Of a stretch of DNA of 64,000 bases, positions 29,248 to 38,454 are shown piece after piece. Position numbers and translations under genes: made by a program. Origin of the DNA: [Chlorobium] sp. 445 (GTDB lineage Bacteria; Bacteroidota; Chlorobiia; Chlorobiales; Thermochlorobacteraceae). The stretch covers positions 1-64,000 of the forward strand of contig NSLH01000012.1 in the NCBI GenBank assembly GCA_002763895.1. The letters run 5' to 3'. The number at the start of each line of letters is the position of its first letter. The first letter of the stretch is position 1. The notes under the pieces are model-generated. The model worked only from the letters and a program-made list of their open reading frames with translations, made no database searches and was not told the origin of the DNA.

Positions 29248-31236
29248 TTAAAAATCATAGATATGAACATTTCCTTTGACGACGCCCTGTTTTTCAACGA
29301 CTTCACGGTAATACTGCTGGGCACCAGTTTTGAGTGCAACTTCAAAGCCGCTTTGCAGCACTGTTGTCTCTATGGGGAGCCAGAGTGTTGTTTTGCCAAG
29401 TGCATTTTGGCGCGAGATCGCTTCAAATTCAGTGAGCCCGAGTTCTCCAAGCCGTGTTGCATCCAGTCCAGTATCCACTAACAAAAACAGATGTCCAATA
29501 GCCCCTGGTTCTGCAGTTGGAATTGCAAAATTTTGTGCGGTTTTAGGTCGCACATCGATAATCGCACATTGAATCCCTACTGACATCAAGCATGAGGCAA
29601 GATAGACCACCAAATCTTCACAGTCGCCAGAGCGTTTTTCAAGTGTTTCGCGCGGTGATTGGACTTGATCGACAATCATCGTGGTTGTAGCATCTGGTAC
29701 ATAGCGCAAGTCCTTACCAAGTTCATCGATGAAATGTTTGAGTTGGTAAAATTTGGCAGGCTGCAAGGTGCTATCGCGCATGAGTGCGCGCAGGTATTTG
29801 GTTTTGGCAAAGAGTTGTACTTGCGGATCGTTGGGTGCGATGAAAAATTTCAAGCTCCATGTGTCTCCATCCCACGCATTTTCGTTGAGTATTGTGATTG
29901 GCATACTTGCCAGCGGCACTTTGCGGTTGTCACTTTCAATTGAGATAGACAGTTCGCCCAAGCGTGAGAGTTGAAATTGTTTGACATCACTGACATACAG
30001 ATAGACTGGCACATCGAGCAATTCGTCAGCATTGATTTGAATTGGCTCACTGCGGAAACGCCCTGTATTGCCCAGTGTGGCAACCACTTGACACCATACG
30101 GGACGCTTGTCAGCATTATGCAGCGTGAGAATGGCTACAGGATTATGCGCATAGTATTCACGCTTAGATTGAAAAATGTTGCGATGCAGCAATTTGATAT
30201 CCGCCAGTTTTAGTACGGGAGGCACTTCTGTGCCAAATTTGAAGGTTGCACCTACTCGAAACGCTTGCTCTTGCAAGAGATTGTTTGCAGAGTTTGTCCA
30301 ATTGAGCGTTGCGGCGTTGAGCCATTTCTGAAATTCGCTGCGTGAGAACTGATCGGTCGAATACCACACGCGCTCCACACCTATGCTTGCAGCAAGATCG
30401 CTGGTCAGTGGTATGCCAATATCAAACTGCAAAGTCTGGAAGTTAAACTTTGAAATACTCCGCTGCGCGCGCAGTGAGATTTGAATTGGCTCAGCAATAT
30501 TGGGCAGTGGATTGGGCAAACTGTGCACATAGAATGCCCCAATGCTTCTTAGATGCGCTGAGAGTCCAAAGCGGAAATAAGGCTGAATAAACTCCACCTC
30601 GCTAAAAGGCAGAATATCGCTGCGATAACTGAATGGCATTTCTGTTGATCCGAAGTTCAAAATTGGCGCTGGCATTACACCAAGGTGCAGATGCAGGTTG
30701 CCTAGAGCGGCGTAGCTGCGCAAACCCGCCAAGATCGTTTGCCTTTCTGCGTCTACAGGCTCAATCTTCGCGCTGAATGATCCGCCTTGCTGTTCTACAA
30801 TTTGCACTTTGCTTGTCATTACTTTTTCTGTTAGCACCGCAAAAAATGCACTGACGCCAACTTGATCACCACTTAGTCCCAACGAGAACGATAGCGGAAA
30901 GTTGAAGCGATAAGCATCGTTGGGCAGATTGAGCGGGCGCGTCAGCGAGACATTTTGCGGTAGACTCACCGTGATTGGCTCTGGCTCAAATTGAAATGCC
31001 TGTTCGTAGTTATTGTTCAAAGTTGCTTGTGCGCGCCACAGCCCCACTTGATACTGTAACATCACTTTCGAAGCTAAATAACTTGATGCATCAAAACGGT
31101 TGCGCAACACTTCGCTTTGGATGGAGACAGCAAATTTTGAGACAGATTGGTTTTGAAAATACTCCATCCAATCCACAGTTTGTGCAGAGACAGACGAATT
31201 TATCAAGAGCAGCAGTAAGGCAACACATCGTTTCAT
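29248..31236 (-). CDS. Outer-membrane-like protein with C-terminal transglutaminase-fold domain
   Basis: The 662-aa protein begins with a signal peptide (MKRCVALLLLLINSSVSAQ). Residues 20-345 have many alternating amphipathic strands (SLGLSGDQVGVSAFFAVL, LHLHLGVMPAPILNFG), which suggests a beta-barrel or large beta domain. Residues 350-460 look like a beta-sandwich (PVAILTLHNADKRPVWCQVV...ELLDVPVYLYV). The C-terminal part has a transglutaminase-type core with Cys near residue 538 in KRSGDCEDLVVYLASCLMSVGIQCAII and His near 581 in GHLFLLVDTGL. Such domains act as proteases, amidases or cross-linkers. The ATG overlaps the regulator's reconstructed stop by four bases (ATGA). I do not know a named family with this layout. 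Confidence 0.65.
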   Translation of the reverse strand: MKRCVALLLLLINSSVSAQTVDWMEYFQNQSVSKFAVSIQSEVLRNRFDASSYLASKVMLQYQVGLWRAQATLNNNYEQAFQFEPEPITVSLPQNVSLTRPLNLPNDAYRFNFPLSFSLGLSGDQVGVSAFFAVLTEKVMTSKVQIVEQQGGSFSAKIEPVDAERQTILAGLRSYAALGNLHLHLGVMPAPILNFGSTEMPFSYRSDILPFSEVEFIQPYFRFGLSAHLRSIGAFYVHSLPNPLPNIAEPIQISLRAQRSISKFNFQTLQFDIGIPLTSDLAASIGVERVWYSTDQFSRSEFQKWLNAATLNWTNSANNLLQEQAFRVGATFKFGTEVPPVLKLADIKLLHRNIFQSKREYYAHNPVAILTLHNADKRPVWCQVVATLGNTGRFRSEPIQINADELLDVPVYLYVSDVKQFQLSRLGELSISIESDNRKVPLASMPITILNENAWDGDTWSLKFFIAPNDPQVQLFAKTKYLRALMRDSTLQPAKFYQLKHFIDELGKDLRYVPDATTTMIVDQVQSPRETLEKRSGDCEDLVVYLASCLMSVGIQCAIIDVRPKTAQNFAIPTAEPGAIGHLFLLVDTGLDATRLGELGLTEFEAISRQNALGKTTLWLPIETTVLQSGFEVALKTGAQQYYREVVEKQGVVKGNVHIYDF

Positions 31237-33519
31237 TTTGAAGTGATGGTCAGTTGCGAGTGTTTCACTTTTTGAATCAAACTCGATAAGTCTAGCTCAA
31301 AGGTGCTCGGCAAATTTCGGAAACGTTGCGTACGAATCACTTCATCAGGTTCTCTTGCATCAATACCCAATTGAATTTTTCCAATACTCCGTCAATATAA
31401 GTTTTTATGCGTTCGCGAAATTGCCCCTCGTCTTTGAGCGGCAATGTGCCACGCAGTTTTTCACATACCTCATCCAGGAGTTCAGACTGATTGTAGAAGT
31501 GAATTATCCAGCCACGCAGATACTCTGTTACAGTTGCGCGATGCAGCCCAAGTTCAGCTGCCACAGCTGAGATGGCACGATGTTTGAACTCATGCTGACG
31601 CAAGGCTTGCAGAATTTTCTCAGCTAGTGCATCGCTTTTGAGGCTATAGCGTGGTGCGCTTTCTTTGAGCTCAAAGTCTTCGGGTAAAAGAAAATCGCGC
31701 CGATAGAGTGCAGCGTTTAGCACAGCACGCTCCGTTGCTGCTTTAAGTTCGCGCACATTGCCTCGCCATGCTTGCGCTTTTAACCACTCGAGCAGGGCAT
31801 CAGAAATCTTCACATTTGGATTGATGTGGTGCAAGAAATGCGTGAAGAGCACTTCAATGTCCATTGGTCGCTCGCGCAGCGGCGGCACGGTTAAGCTAAA
31901 TCCATTTAGGCGGTAGAAGAGATCCTCACGAAAGCGCTTTTCTGCAATCAACTTTTCCAGCGATTGATGTGTTGCAGCAATGATGCGCACAGAGACTCGG
32001 ATGGTTTTTGTGCCGCCAACTCGCTCAAATGTACCTTCTTGCAAGACACGCAAGAGTTTGACTTGAAAGGCAAGACTTGTTTCGCCAATTTCATCAAGAA
32101 AGAGTGTGCCGCCATCCGCTTGTTCAAATCGTCCAGCCTTGGCTTTGGTTGCACCAGTAAATGCTCCTGCTTCATAACCAAAGAGTTCCGACTCGATGAG
32201 ATTTTCATTAAGTGCGCCACAGTTAATTGCAATAAAGGCTTTCTCACGTCGCTCCGATCGCCGATGAATAAACTGCGCTAATTTTTCTTTGCCGACACCG
32301 CTTTCACCTAAAATCAAAATTGGAATTTCTCGCTTAGCAACTTGCTCTGCCTTTGTCAAAATCGTTACCATTGGCGAGTTTGGTGCAAAGTAAATGTCCT
32401 CTGCGTCAGGCAAAACCTGCGGTAATTCAGGGGGCAAACGATGTGAGAGATGCTCATAAAATTCAAGTCTGTAGCGCAAGTCTTCGCTTTGCTGTGTGCC
32501 TCCGCTTCTGCTCTCTTCGCTTTTGCTGTCAATTTTTGCCTGTTGAATCGGTGCTATTGTTTGTGGTTCCTTTTCAACCGAGTGCGCCAACATGGATTTT
32601 ACCAATGTATGTCTGCTGCGCGAAATTATCACGCCAATTATTATCACCACAGGCAGTGCATTTGCACCAAACCACAGTGGCGATACATCTACTTTGGCAA
32701 TAGTTAGCCCAACAAAGACAAGTACATTGAGCCCTATGGCGTAAAAGGCTGGATCAAAGGTGTCTGTTTTGCGTACGTAGTAAAATATGGGCAAAAGCGA
32801 AAGCAAGAGCAACGCGCCAAGTTGCCATGCTGGCAAAAGTCTTCGTACATCGCCCGAGGCAACTTTCATAGCTGCCCACACTTCAAGTTCTGCAGTTGTA
32901 AAGGCTTCACCGCTGCGTTCGCTCACAACCAGTGAAGAGACGCCTGCATAATTAAGGTAAATCACCACATCACGTCCTCGGCAGTCAACCTGACCTTGAA
33001 TGGCTTCGTGTAGTGAATAGTCCGAAATGAGCTGCTTCTTTGGCAAATCGATCACTAGCGTACTCGCAAAAGGCTCATCATAAAAAAATGCTGCGAGCGT
33101 TCTTGCCGACTCCGACTTTGCAATCATCTTTTCGTTTTTGATGTCGAAGGCTTCTGAGAATGGCAAAAAGCACCGTGCTGCTGGGAATCGTTTATCGCTC
33201 AAGATTGTGATAGAATCTGCAGTCAGCTCGCGCGCAAGCAGATAGATATTCGGCAGTGTTTGCAACGTGTAGAAAAAAAGTCATCGGATTCAGGGTGGGC
33301 TACATCAGCATGTGGAAAAGCAAGGTCAAGAAAGATTCGTGATGCGCCACTTTCAGAGAGTTTTTGCAGGGCAATGGCATACCATTTACGGTCAAGCGGC
33401 CAGCCGCCAAGCGCCTTGCAGTCCTCTTCATTGATGACAATCATCACTGGCAACTCTTTGGCTTGACCTATCTGCATTGAAGCACTAACCAGCAGAAGCA
33501 CTAGCAAGAAAAGTCGCAT
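31233..33519 (-). CDS. Membrane-bound CHASE2-like sensor fused to sigma54 activator, two frameshifts
   Basis: Reconstructed length is about 762 residues. A signal peptide/anchor (MRLFLLVLLLVSASMQIGQA) leads into a CHASE2-like extracytoplasmic domain with the family start PVMIVINEEDCKALGGWPL and GASRIFLDLAF. Three membrane helices follow at about residues 235-310. The AAA+ sigma54 domain has Walker A GESGVGKE near residue 400, GAFTGA for sigma54 contact, Walker B GGTLFLDEIGE and FREDLFYRLNGF. A Fis-like helix-turn-helix lies near 650 (AISAVAAELGLHRATVTEYL). Frameshift one is in A7 33273-33279. Frameshift two is in T5 31376-31380; one added base converts the short end into EKIQLGIDAREPDEVIRTQRF...NLPSTFELDL, ending at 31233 and overlapping the next start. 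No receiver domain is present, so sensing is likely through CHASE2. Confidence 0.8.
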
Positions 33520-33820
33520 GAGGCGTATCTCGTCAGCAAAGCAAATCTTCATCGTTAGAGAAAGTCGTCGTCATTATGCCAAGGTGGTTATCACATCACA
33601 TGTCCAGAAACTGCACTACCACCTCAAGACTCAAGTTCGTTTTGCAAGCTGCATGGAAAATACAAATCTCACATGGGACTCAGACATCTCAAAAAGTTAC
33701 ATACCTTCTTGAGAGTGCGTTGTGCTTTGCGCAACACAGTTTGACGCCAGAAGCCAACGTGATTCCGATTTTGTTTAGTGTTCTAAGCTTGTCTTGGCGG
33801 GTTTAACTAAGATGGCTCGC
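33520..33820. other. Intergenic region upstream of the CHASE2-sigma54 regulator
   Basis: About 300 bases with no convincing gene; small open frames here lack family or composition support. It should hold the regulator's promoter (minus strand) and the end of the ABC ATPase transcript. I searched both strands by eye for GG-N10-GC sigma54 elements and found none that fit. Confidence 0.5.
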
Positions 33821-34522
33821 TTAGTCACGCATGTACTCGAGGTAGAGTTTTTCCAAATCAGCATGTTGCATGTCGTCGGCGCTCAGTGTAGCAACCAGTT
33901 CGCCGTGCTTCATGATGCCAAGGCGCAAGCCGACTTCCTTTGCACGAAAGAGGTCATGTGTTGCCATCAATACCGCCACGCCTTTTGCAGCAAGTGTTTT
34001 TAGGAGTTCTGAAAATTCAAATGAGGCTTTCGGGTCTAATCCGCTGGTCGGTTCATCCAGCAAGAGTGCTTTGGCATCTTTGGCAAGTGCAATTGCAATG
34101 CCAACTTTTTGGCGCATACCTTTAGAGTAAATACCCACGCGTTTGTCGTGTGCGGCTTTCTCCAAGCCTGCTTGGCTTAGAAAGTCTGACAGTTCTGCTG
34201 CAGAATACGTTTTGCCTGCCAGTGTCGCAAAGTATTCCAAGTTTTCCAATCCTGTGAGATTGGGGTAGAGCATCACCGTTTCAGGAATGTAGGCGAGCAG
34301 TTTTTTTGTCTCGAGCGGTTTTTCTTTGACACTCATGCCTGCAACTTTTGCTTCACCGCTTGTAGGTTCTGTAAAACCAAGAAAAAGGTTGATGGTCGTC
34401 GTTTTGCCTGCACCATTTTGTCCGAGCAAGCAAAAAATTTCACCCGGTTCTACTTTCAGGTTTAAGCCTTTGAGTGCTGGCGTGCCGTTGTAGGATTTTG
34501 TAAGATTAATTGCCTCGAGCAT
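33821..34522 (-). CDS. ABC transporter ATP-binding protein
   Basis: This 233-aa ATPase drives a membrane permease. It has Walker A GQNGAGKTT, Q-loop around LGFTEP, signature YSKGMRQKVGIA, Walker B ALLLDEPTSGLD and switch His in MATHDLF. It is similar to ATPases of the ABC-2 export/multidrug type. The start is ATG 34522 ([19 protein letters not shown]); the longer in-frame extension upstream is not ABC-like. The start lies inside the 3' end of the lipoprotein gene (17-base overlap), so translation is probably coupled. No permease gene follows; the partner must be elsewhere. Confidence 0.9.
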   Translation of the reverse strand: MLEAINLTKSYNGTPALKGLNLKVEPGEIFCLLGQNGAGKTTTINLFLGFTEPTSGEAKVAGMSVKEKPLETKKLLAYIPETVMLYPNLTGLENLEYFATLAGKTYSAAELSDFLSQAGLEKAAHDKRVGIYSKGMRQKVGIAIALAKDAKALLLDEPTSGLDPKASFEFSELLKTLAAKGVAVLMATHDLFRAKEVGLRLGIMKHGELVATLSADDMQHADLEKLYLEYMRD

Positions 34523-34739
34523 GCTGTTCGTGCAACAGTTCGTACTGCTGCTTTGCTTTGATAAAATCTTGGATATTGTAGGCATGGGCACCAGCGTGTC
34601 CTGCCATAAGCCCGCATGAACAACGCAGCTGTGCTGGCTTGCCAAAGCTACCACCTTGCATCGTACCGCACCCAGCCAGCAGCGCTGCACCCAAGACTAT
34701 CAGCGTGAGTTGTTTTGTTAAGCTATTCTGTTTCCGCAT
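34506..34739 (-). CDS. Small Cys/His-containing lipoprotein, 77 aa
   Basis: The protein starts at ATG 34739 and has a textbook lipobox ([14 protein letters not shown]). The mature part is about 54 residues and contains [15 protein letters not shown], a Cys-x-Cys with nearby His residues that could bind a metal, then a helical tail ([19 protein letters not shown]). It overlaps the CobW gene upstream by 17 bases and the ABC ATPase downstream by 17 bases, so the three are one transcript and probably translationally coupled. I do not recognise a family. A role in envelope metal handling is inference from the CobW neighbour and the Cys/His cluster. Confidence 0.65.
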   Translation of the reverse strand: MRKQNSLTKQLTLIVLGAALLAGCGTMQGGSFGKPAQLRCSCGLMAGHAGAHAYNIQDFIKAKQQYELLHEQHARGN

Positions 34740-35964
34740 CGCTATTCTCTGTTTGAAACTGCCATTCAGGAAATGGATCAAAATACTGCTCCCAAGCCAC
34801 TTCTCCTACAGCCATTTCTTCGGGCGTAAGCAATGCCTCTTCGAGCCGAGAAATGAGGTAAGCCTTATCGATATCAATGCCGATGAAGACCAGTTCCTGA
34901 CGCCGATCGCCATACTTGCCTTCAAAGAGAGATTGAATTTCAGCTTTCATCTCAGGTCCTACGCCCCAGAGCGCTTCAGGCACACTTGCCCACCATGCCC
35001 CAGCGGGCGAAAAGTTGATGGAACCACCAGCTTGCGCCCATTCGCCCACAACTTTCATGCGTGTGGCTAACCAGAAAAAGCCTTTGGAGCGCAGTACACC
35101 TTTCCAGAACGAATTATCATTGACTAAGTTCCACAGGCGCGTTGGGTGAAAGGGTTTTCGTGCGCGAAAAACAAAACTGGATATACCGTATTTTTCGGTT
35201 TCAGGTGTGTGTTCGCCACGCAGTTCTTTGAGCCACTTTGGTGATTTTGCTGCTTCTTCAAAGTCAAACTTTCTTGTGTTTAAGACTTTCTCGAGCGGCA
35301 CTTTTCCGAAAGTTGCTTCTACAATTTCTGCACGCGGATTCAGCCCCTGCAAAATGGCTTTCAGTCTTTCTTTCTGCGCTACTGAAACCAGATCGAGTTT
35401 GTTGAGCACAATCACATCGCAAAATTCAACTTGTTCAATGAGTAAATCAGCCACAGTGCGGTTATCTTCTTCGCCAACAGCTTGTCCACGATCTTTGAGA
35501 AAATCGGCTTTTTCATACTCACGTAGAAAATTTGCAGCATCGACCACCGTTACCATCGTATCCAAATGCGCAAGATCGGAGAGACTTTTACCCTCGGCAT
35601 CTTCAAAGGTAAAGGTTTCGGCAACAGGCAATGGTTCAGAAATGCCAGTCGACTCAATGACAAGGTAATCAAACCGACCTTCGCGCGCCAGCTTACTGAC
35701 TTCCACGAGCAAATCCTCACGCAGCGTGCAACAGATGCAGCCGTTTTGCATCTCGACGAGTTTTTCTTCCGTGCGTGAAAGTTTAGCATCGCCTTGCTTG
35801 AGCAGCGCCGCATCAATGTTGATTTCGCTCATATCATTCACAATCACAGCGACTCTCTTGCCTTCACGATTCGTGAGAATGTGGTTGAGCAGCGTTGTTT
35901 TGCCTGCACCCAAGAAGCCAGAGAGTACGCTAACAGGTAAGCGTTTCGGTTTTGTTCGTGTCAT
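34723..35964 (-). CDS. CobW/COG0523-family GTPase, putative metal chaperone
   Basis: G3E GTPases of this family deliver or manage metals such as zinc. The 413-aa protein has Walker [13 protein letters not shown], the metal-binding CxCC as NGCICC, Walker B-like [10 protein letters not shown] and the specificity motif LNKLDLV. The C-terminal CobW_C domain ([19 protein letters not shown]...[14 protein letters not shown]) is complete and long, closest in layout to the ZigA/YeiR-like group. The stop overlaps the lipoprotein start. Zur-type regulation, common in this family, was not seen upstream. Confidence 0.88.
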   Translation of the reverse strand: MTRTKPKRLPVSVLSGFLGAGKTTLLNHILTNREGKRVAVIVNDMSEINIDAALLKQGDAKLSRTEEKLVEMQNGCICCTLREDLLVEVSKLAREGRFDYLVIESTGISEPLPVAETFTFEDAEGKSLSDLAHLDTMVTVVDAANFLREYEKADFLKDRGQAVGEEDNRTVADLLIEQVEFCDVIVLNKLDLVSVAQKERLKAILQGLNPRAEIVEATFGKVPLEKVLNTRKFDFEEAAKSPKWLKELRGEHTPETEKYGISSFVFRARKPFHPTRLWNLVNDNSFWKGVLRSKGFFWLATRMKVVGEWAQAGGSINFSPAGAWWASVPEALWGVGPEMKAEIQSLFEGKYGDRRQELVFIGIDIDKAYLISRLEEALLTPEEMAVGEVAWEQYFDPFPEWQFQTENSDAETE

Positions 35965-36092
35965 CTTGGAAATAAAGGTTTGTTTTCACAGAAAGTAACA
36001 TACCAACTTTGCTAAAAATTGCAAATCGTTTGCATCTTTAAAATAGCACACATCATCTATGCTATGCGGTAGTGAATGTTCAATACATGGCT

Positions 36093-38282
36093 TTAAGCAT
36101 TCGAGAAGCGCTCCACCGTGAAGACGCCATCAATACGCTTGATTTTTTCGACTAAGCGGCTCAGATGGGCAATATCTTTGACATAGACCACGACGGTGCC
36201 TTCAAATATGCCGTCTTTAGCGTTGAGTGCAATGCTGCGGATATTGGTATCGGTTTTGAGGATAGCTTGCGTGATAGCGTTCGTCATTCCGATTTTGTCT
36301 TCGCCAAAGATACGCAGCCCTGCCAGAAATTCGTTGGTTGCACTGGCGCGCCAGTTTACAGAGACGAGTTTGCCGCTCTTGACAATATGCTCATTGTTGA
36401 TGTTGCGGCAATTGCGCCGATGAATTTTGACGACCCCGCCAGCTGTAACAATTCCAATAATCTCATCTCCGGGCACAGGATTGCAGCATTTTGCATATGC
36501 GTAAGCAATGCCGTCCATGCCTTCAATAATTACGGCATCGCGCGACTTCTCGGTGAGTAGTGCTCGTGTTTGGCGCGCATCTTTGAGAAAGTCTGTGTAC
36601 TGAATGATAGGTTTTTCAGGTTTCTGCTCTGGATGTGCTAGTTCGCTCAGGGCTTTTTCAGCATTGATTTCTTTTGCACCTATTGCTCGAAAGAAGTCTG
36701 CGACAGTTGCTAGCCCATGGTGCTTTGCGAGTCGCGCCAAATCACTTTCACTGAATACTCGTTTTGTTTTCTCTACAAGTTTTGACCATAGTGTACGTCC
36801 TTCTTCAATTTGCGCACGCCGTTCTTCATTGAGAAACTGACGGATTTTGAGTTTTGCTTTGTGTGTAACAACGAATTTTTCCCAGTCCGCTTTCGGTGTT
36901 TGATTTTTAGATGTGATGATTTCGACTTGGTCACCAGATTTTAATTTGGTGTGCAGCGCCACGATTTTACCGTTGACTTTTGCCCCAATGCAGCGCATGC
37001 CGATTTCCGTATGAATCTCAAATGCAAAGTCAACAGGGGTAGCGTTGCGCGGCAAGACTTTCATGTCGCCTTTTGGTGTAAAGACATAAATCTCATCTTG
37101 GTAGAGATTCATTCGGAAGCCTTCCATGAAGGCGGCAGCGGAGTCTGCATTTTCAATCAATTCGCGTGCCCAGCGAATTAGTGAATCAATGGCTTCATCT
37201 TTAGTGCTGACTTTTTCTTTGTAGCGCCAATGCGCGGCTACACCGTTTTCAGCAAACTCGTGCATTTTGCGTGTGCGTATCTGTACCTCAACCATCCTGC
37301 CTTTCGGGCCGATAATCGTGGTATGCAATGATTGATAGCCGTTATGTTTTGGCACTGAGATGTAGTCTTTGAAGCGCTCTGGCACCGGCTGGAAAATCTG
37401 CGTGATGTAGCCATAGACACTGAAACACTCTGAGGCATCATCGGAATTGAGTATGATACGAATGCCATAGAGATCGTATATTTCTTCGAGCGATTTGCCC
37501 TGACTGCGCATCTTATTGTAAATCGAGAAGAGATGCTTGGGGCGACCGCTGATTTCGAAGTCGAACCCACGTTTGCGCAGTTCTTTTTCAATTGGCTGCA
37601 TGACAGTCTCAAGGTAAGCCATGCGGTCAGCACGCGTTAGCTTGAGTGCCTCAACCAGATCGTCATAGGCTTCTCGATCAAGGTATTTGAAAGCCAGATT
37701 TTCGAGCTCGATTTTGATTTTGCCTAGTCCAAAGCGGTGCGCAAAAGGGGCATAGATGTCACGCGTCTCGGTAGCGATTTTGACTTGTCGGTGCGGCGGC
37801 AAGGCGTCCAGCGTGCGCATGTTGTGCAAGCGGTCGCAGAACTTGATGAGAATGACGCGAATGTCGTGAATCATCGAAAGCAGCATCTTACGAAAACTCT
37901 CTGCTTCCTTGATTTCACGGTTTGCAAAAATGTCCGAGATTTTCGTTAGCCCTTCGACAATTGTAGCTACTTCTTCACCAAACTCATCTCGAATGTCATC
38001 AATTGTGTATTCCGTATCCTCGACCACATCGTGCAAGAGCGCCGCTGCCACGGAGACATCATCGAGGGGAATTTCTTCGAGCATAATTTTGGCAACCTCG
38101 ACGGGGTGATAAAAATACGGCTCGCCTGAGGCACGTTTTTCTGCGCTGTGCGCCCGATAGCAAAGAAAAAATGCCTTGCGAATGAGCGTTTCATCATATC
38201 GCTGCAACTTGGTTTTGCATAACTGCAAAATTTCATTGAGCTTAAGATAGTGCTCTTCCTCAATTTGAACGATCATTGCCAT
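36093..38282 (-). CDS. (p)ppGpp synthetase/hydrolase, Rel/SpoT type
   Basis: The enzyme makes and degrades the stringent-response alarmone. At 729 aa it has full length. The HD hydrolase domain keeps FYHPVEVA and LLHDVVED, so hydrolase activity is expected. The synthetase domain has GRPKHLFSIYNKM, YDLYGIRIIL and VPKHNGYQSLHTTI. TGS (EIYVFTPKGDMKVLP), a zinc-finger-like stretch with CCNPVPGDEIIG and HRRNCRN, and a C-terminal ACT domain (LKTDTNIRSIALNAKDGIFEGTV) follow. The intact HD and synthetase point to a bifunctional Rel. It is preceded by mnmE on the same strand at 172 bases. Confidence 0.93.
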   Translation of the reverse strand: MAMIVQIEEEHYLKLNEILQLCKTKLQRYDETLIRKAFFLCYRAHSAEKRASGEPYFYHPVEVAKIMLEEIPLDDVSVAAALLHDVVEDTEYTIDDIRDEFGEEVATIVEGLTKISDIFANREIKEAESFRKMLLSMIHDIRVILIKFCDRLHNMRTLDALPPHRQVKIATETRDIYAPFAHRFGLGKIKIELENLAFKYLDREAYDDLVEALKLTRADRMAYLETVMQPIEKELRKRGFDFEISGRPKHLFSIYNKMRSQGKSLEEIYDLYGIRIILNSDDASECFSVYGYITQIFQPVPERFKDYISVPKHNGYQSLHTTIIGPKGRMVEVQIRTRKMHEFAENGVAAHWRYKEKVSTKDEAIDSLIRWARELIENADSAAAFMEGFRMNLYQDEIYVFTPKGDMKVLPRNATPVDFAFEIHTEIGMRCIGAKVNGKIVALHTKLKSGDQVEIITSKNQTPKADWEKFVVTHKAKLKIRQFLNEERRAQIEEGRTLWSKLVEKTKRVFSESDLARLAKHHGLATVADFFRAIGAKEINAEKALSELAHPEQKPEKPIIQYTDFLKDARQTRALLTEKSRDAVIIEGMDGIAYAYAKCCNPVPGDEIIGIVTAGGVVKIHRRNCRNINNEHIVKSGKLVSVNWRASATNEFLAGLRIFGEDKIGMTNAITQAILKTDTNIRSIALNAKDGIFEGTVVVYVKDIAHLSRLVEKIKRIDGVFTVERFSNA

Positions 38283-38454
38283 ACTCTCAACAAAGTTAAG
38301 TTTACTTCACCCGAAGCACGCTCTTAATAGTTTAACGAATCGTTTGACTTGTAGTTTTTTGGAGCGTAACTTGTAATAAATGCAATTCGAGCGTGAAAAC
38401 CAATTCTGCAAGCTCGACGGACTTGTCTCGTAGTGCTGACCTCTCAGACTTGGT

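Noticed and set aside
31233-31340. A 35-codon open frame with GTGA and ATGA overlaps to both neighbours
   Set aside because: It looked like a coupled small gene, but a one-base change in the T5 run turns it into the natural C-terminus of the sigma54 regulator.
34523-34690. N-terminal extension of the ABC ATPase
   Set aside because: The extra 56 residues are Cys/Ser-rich and not ABC-like; they overlap the lipoprotein gene in another frame.
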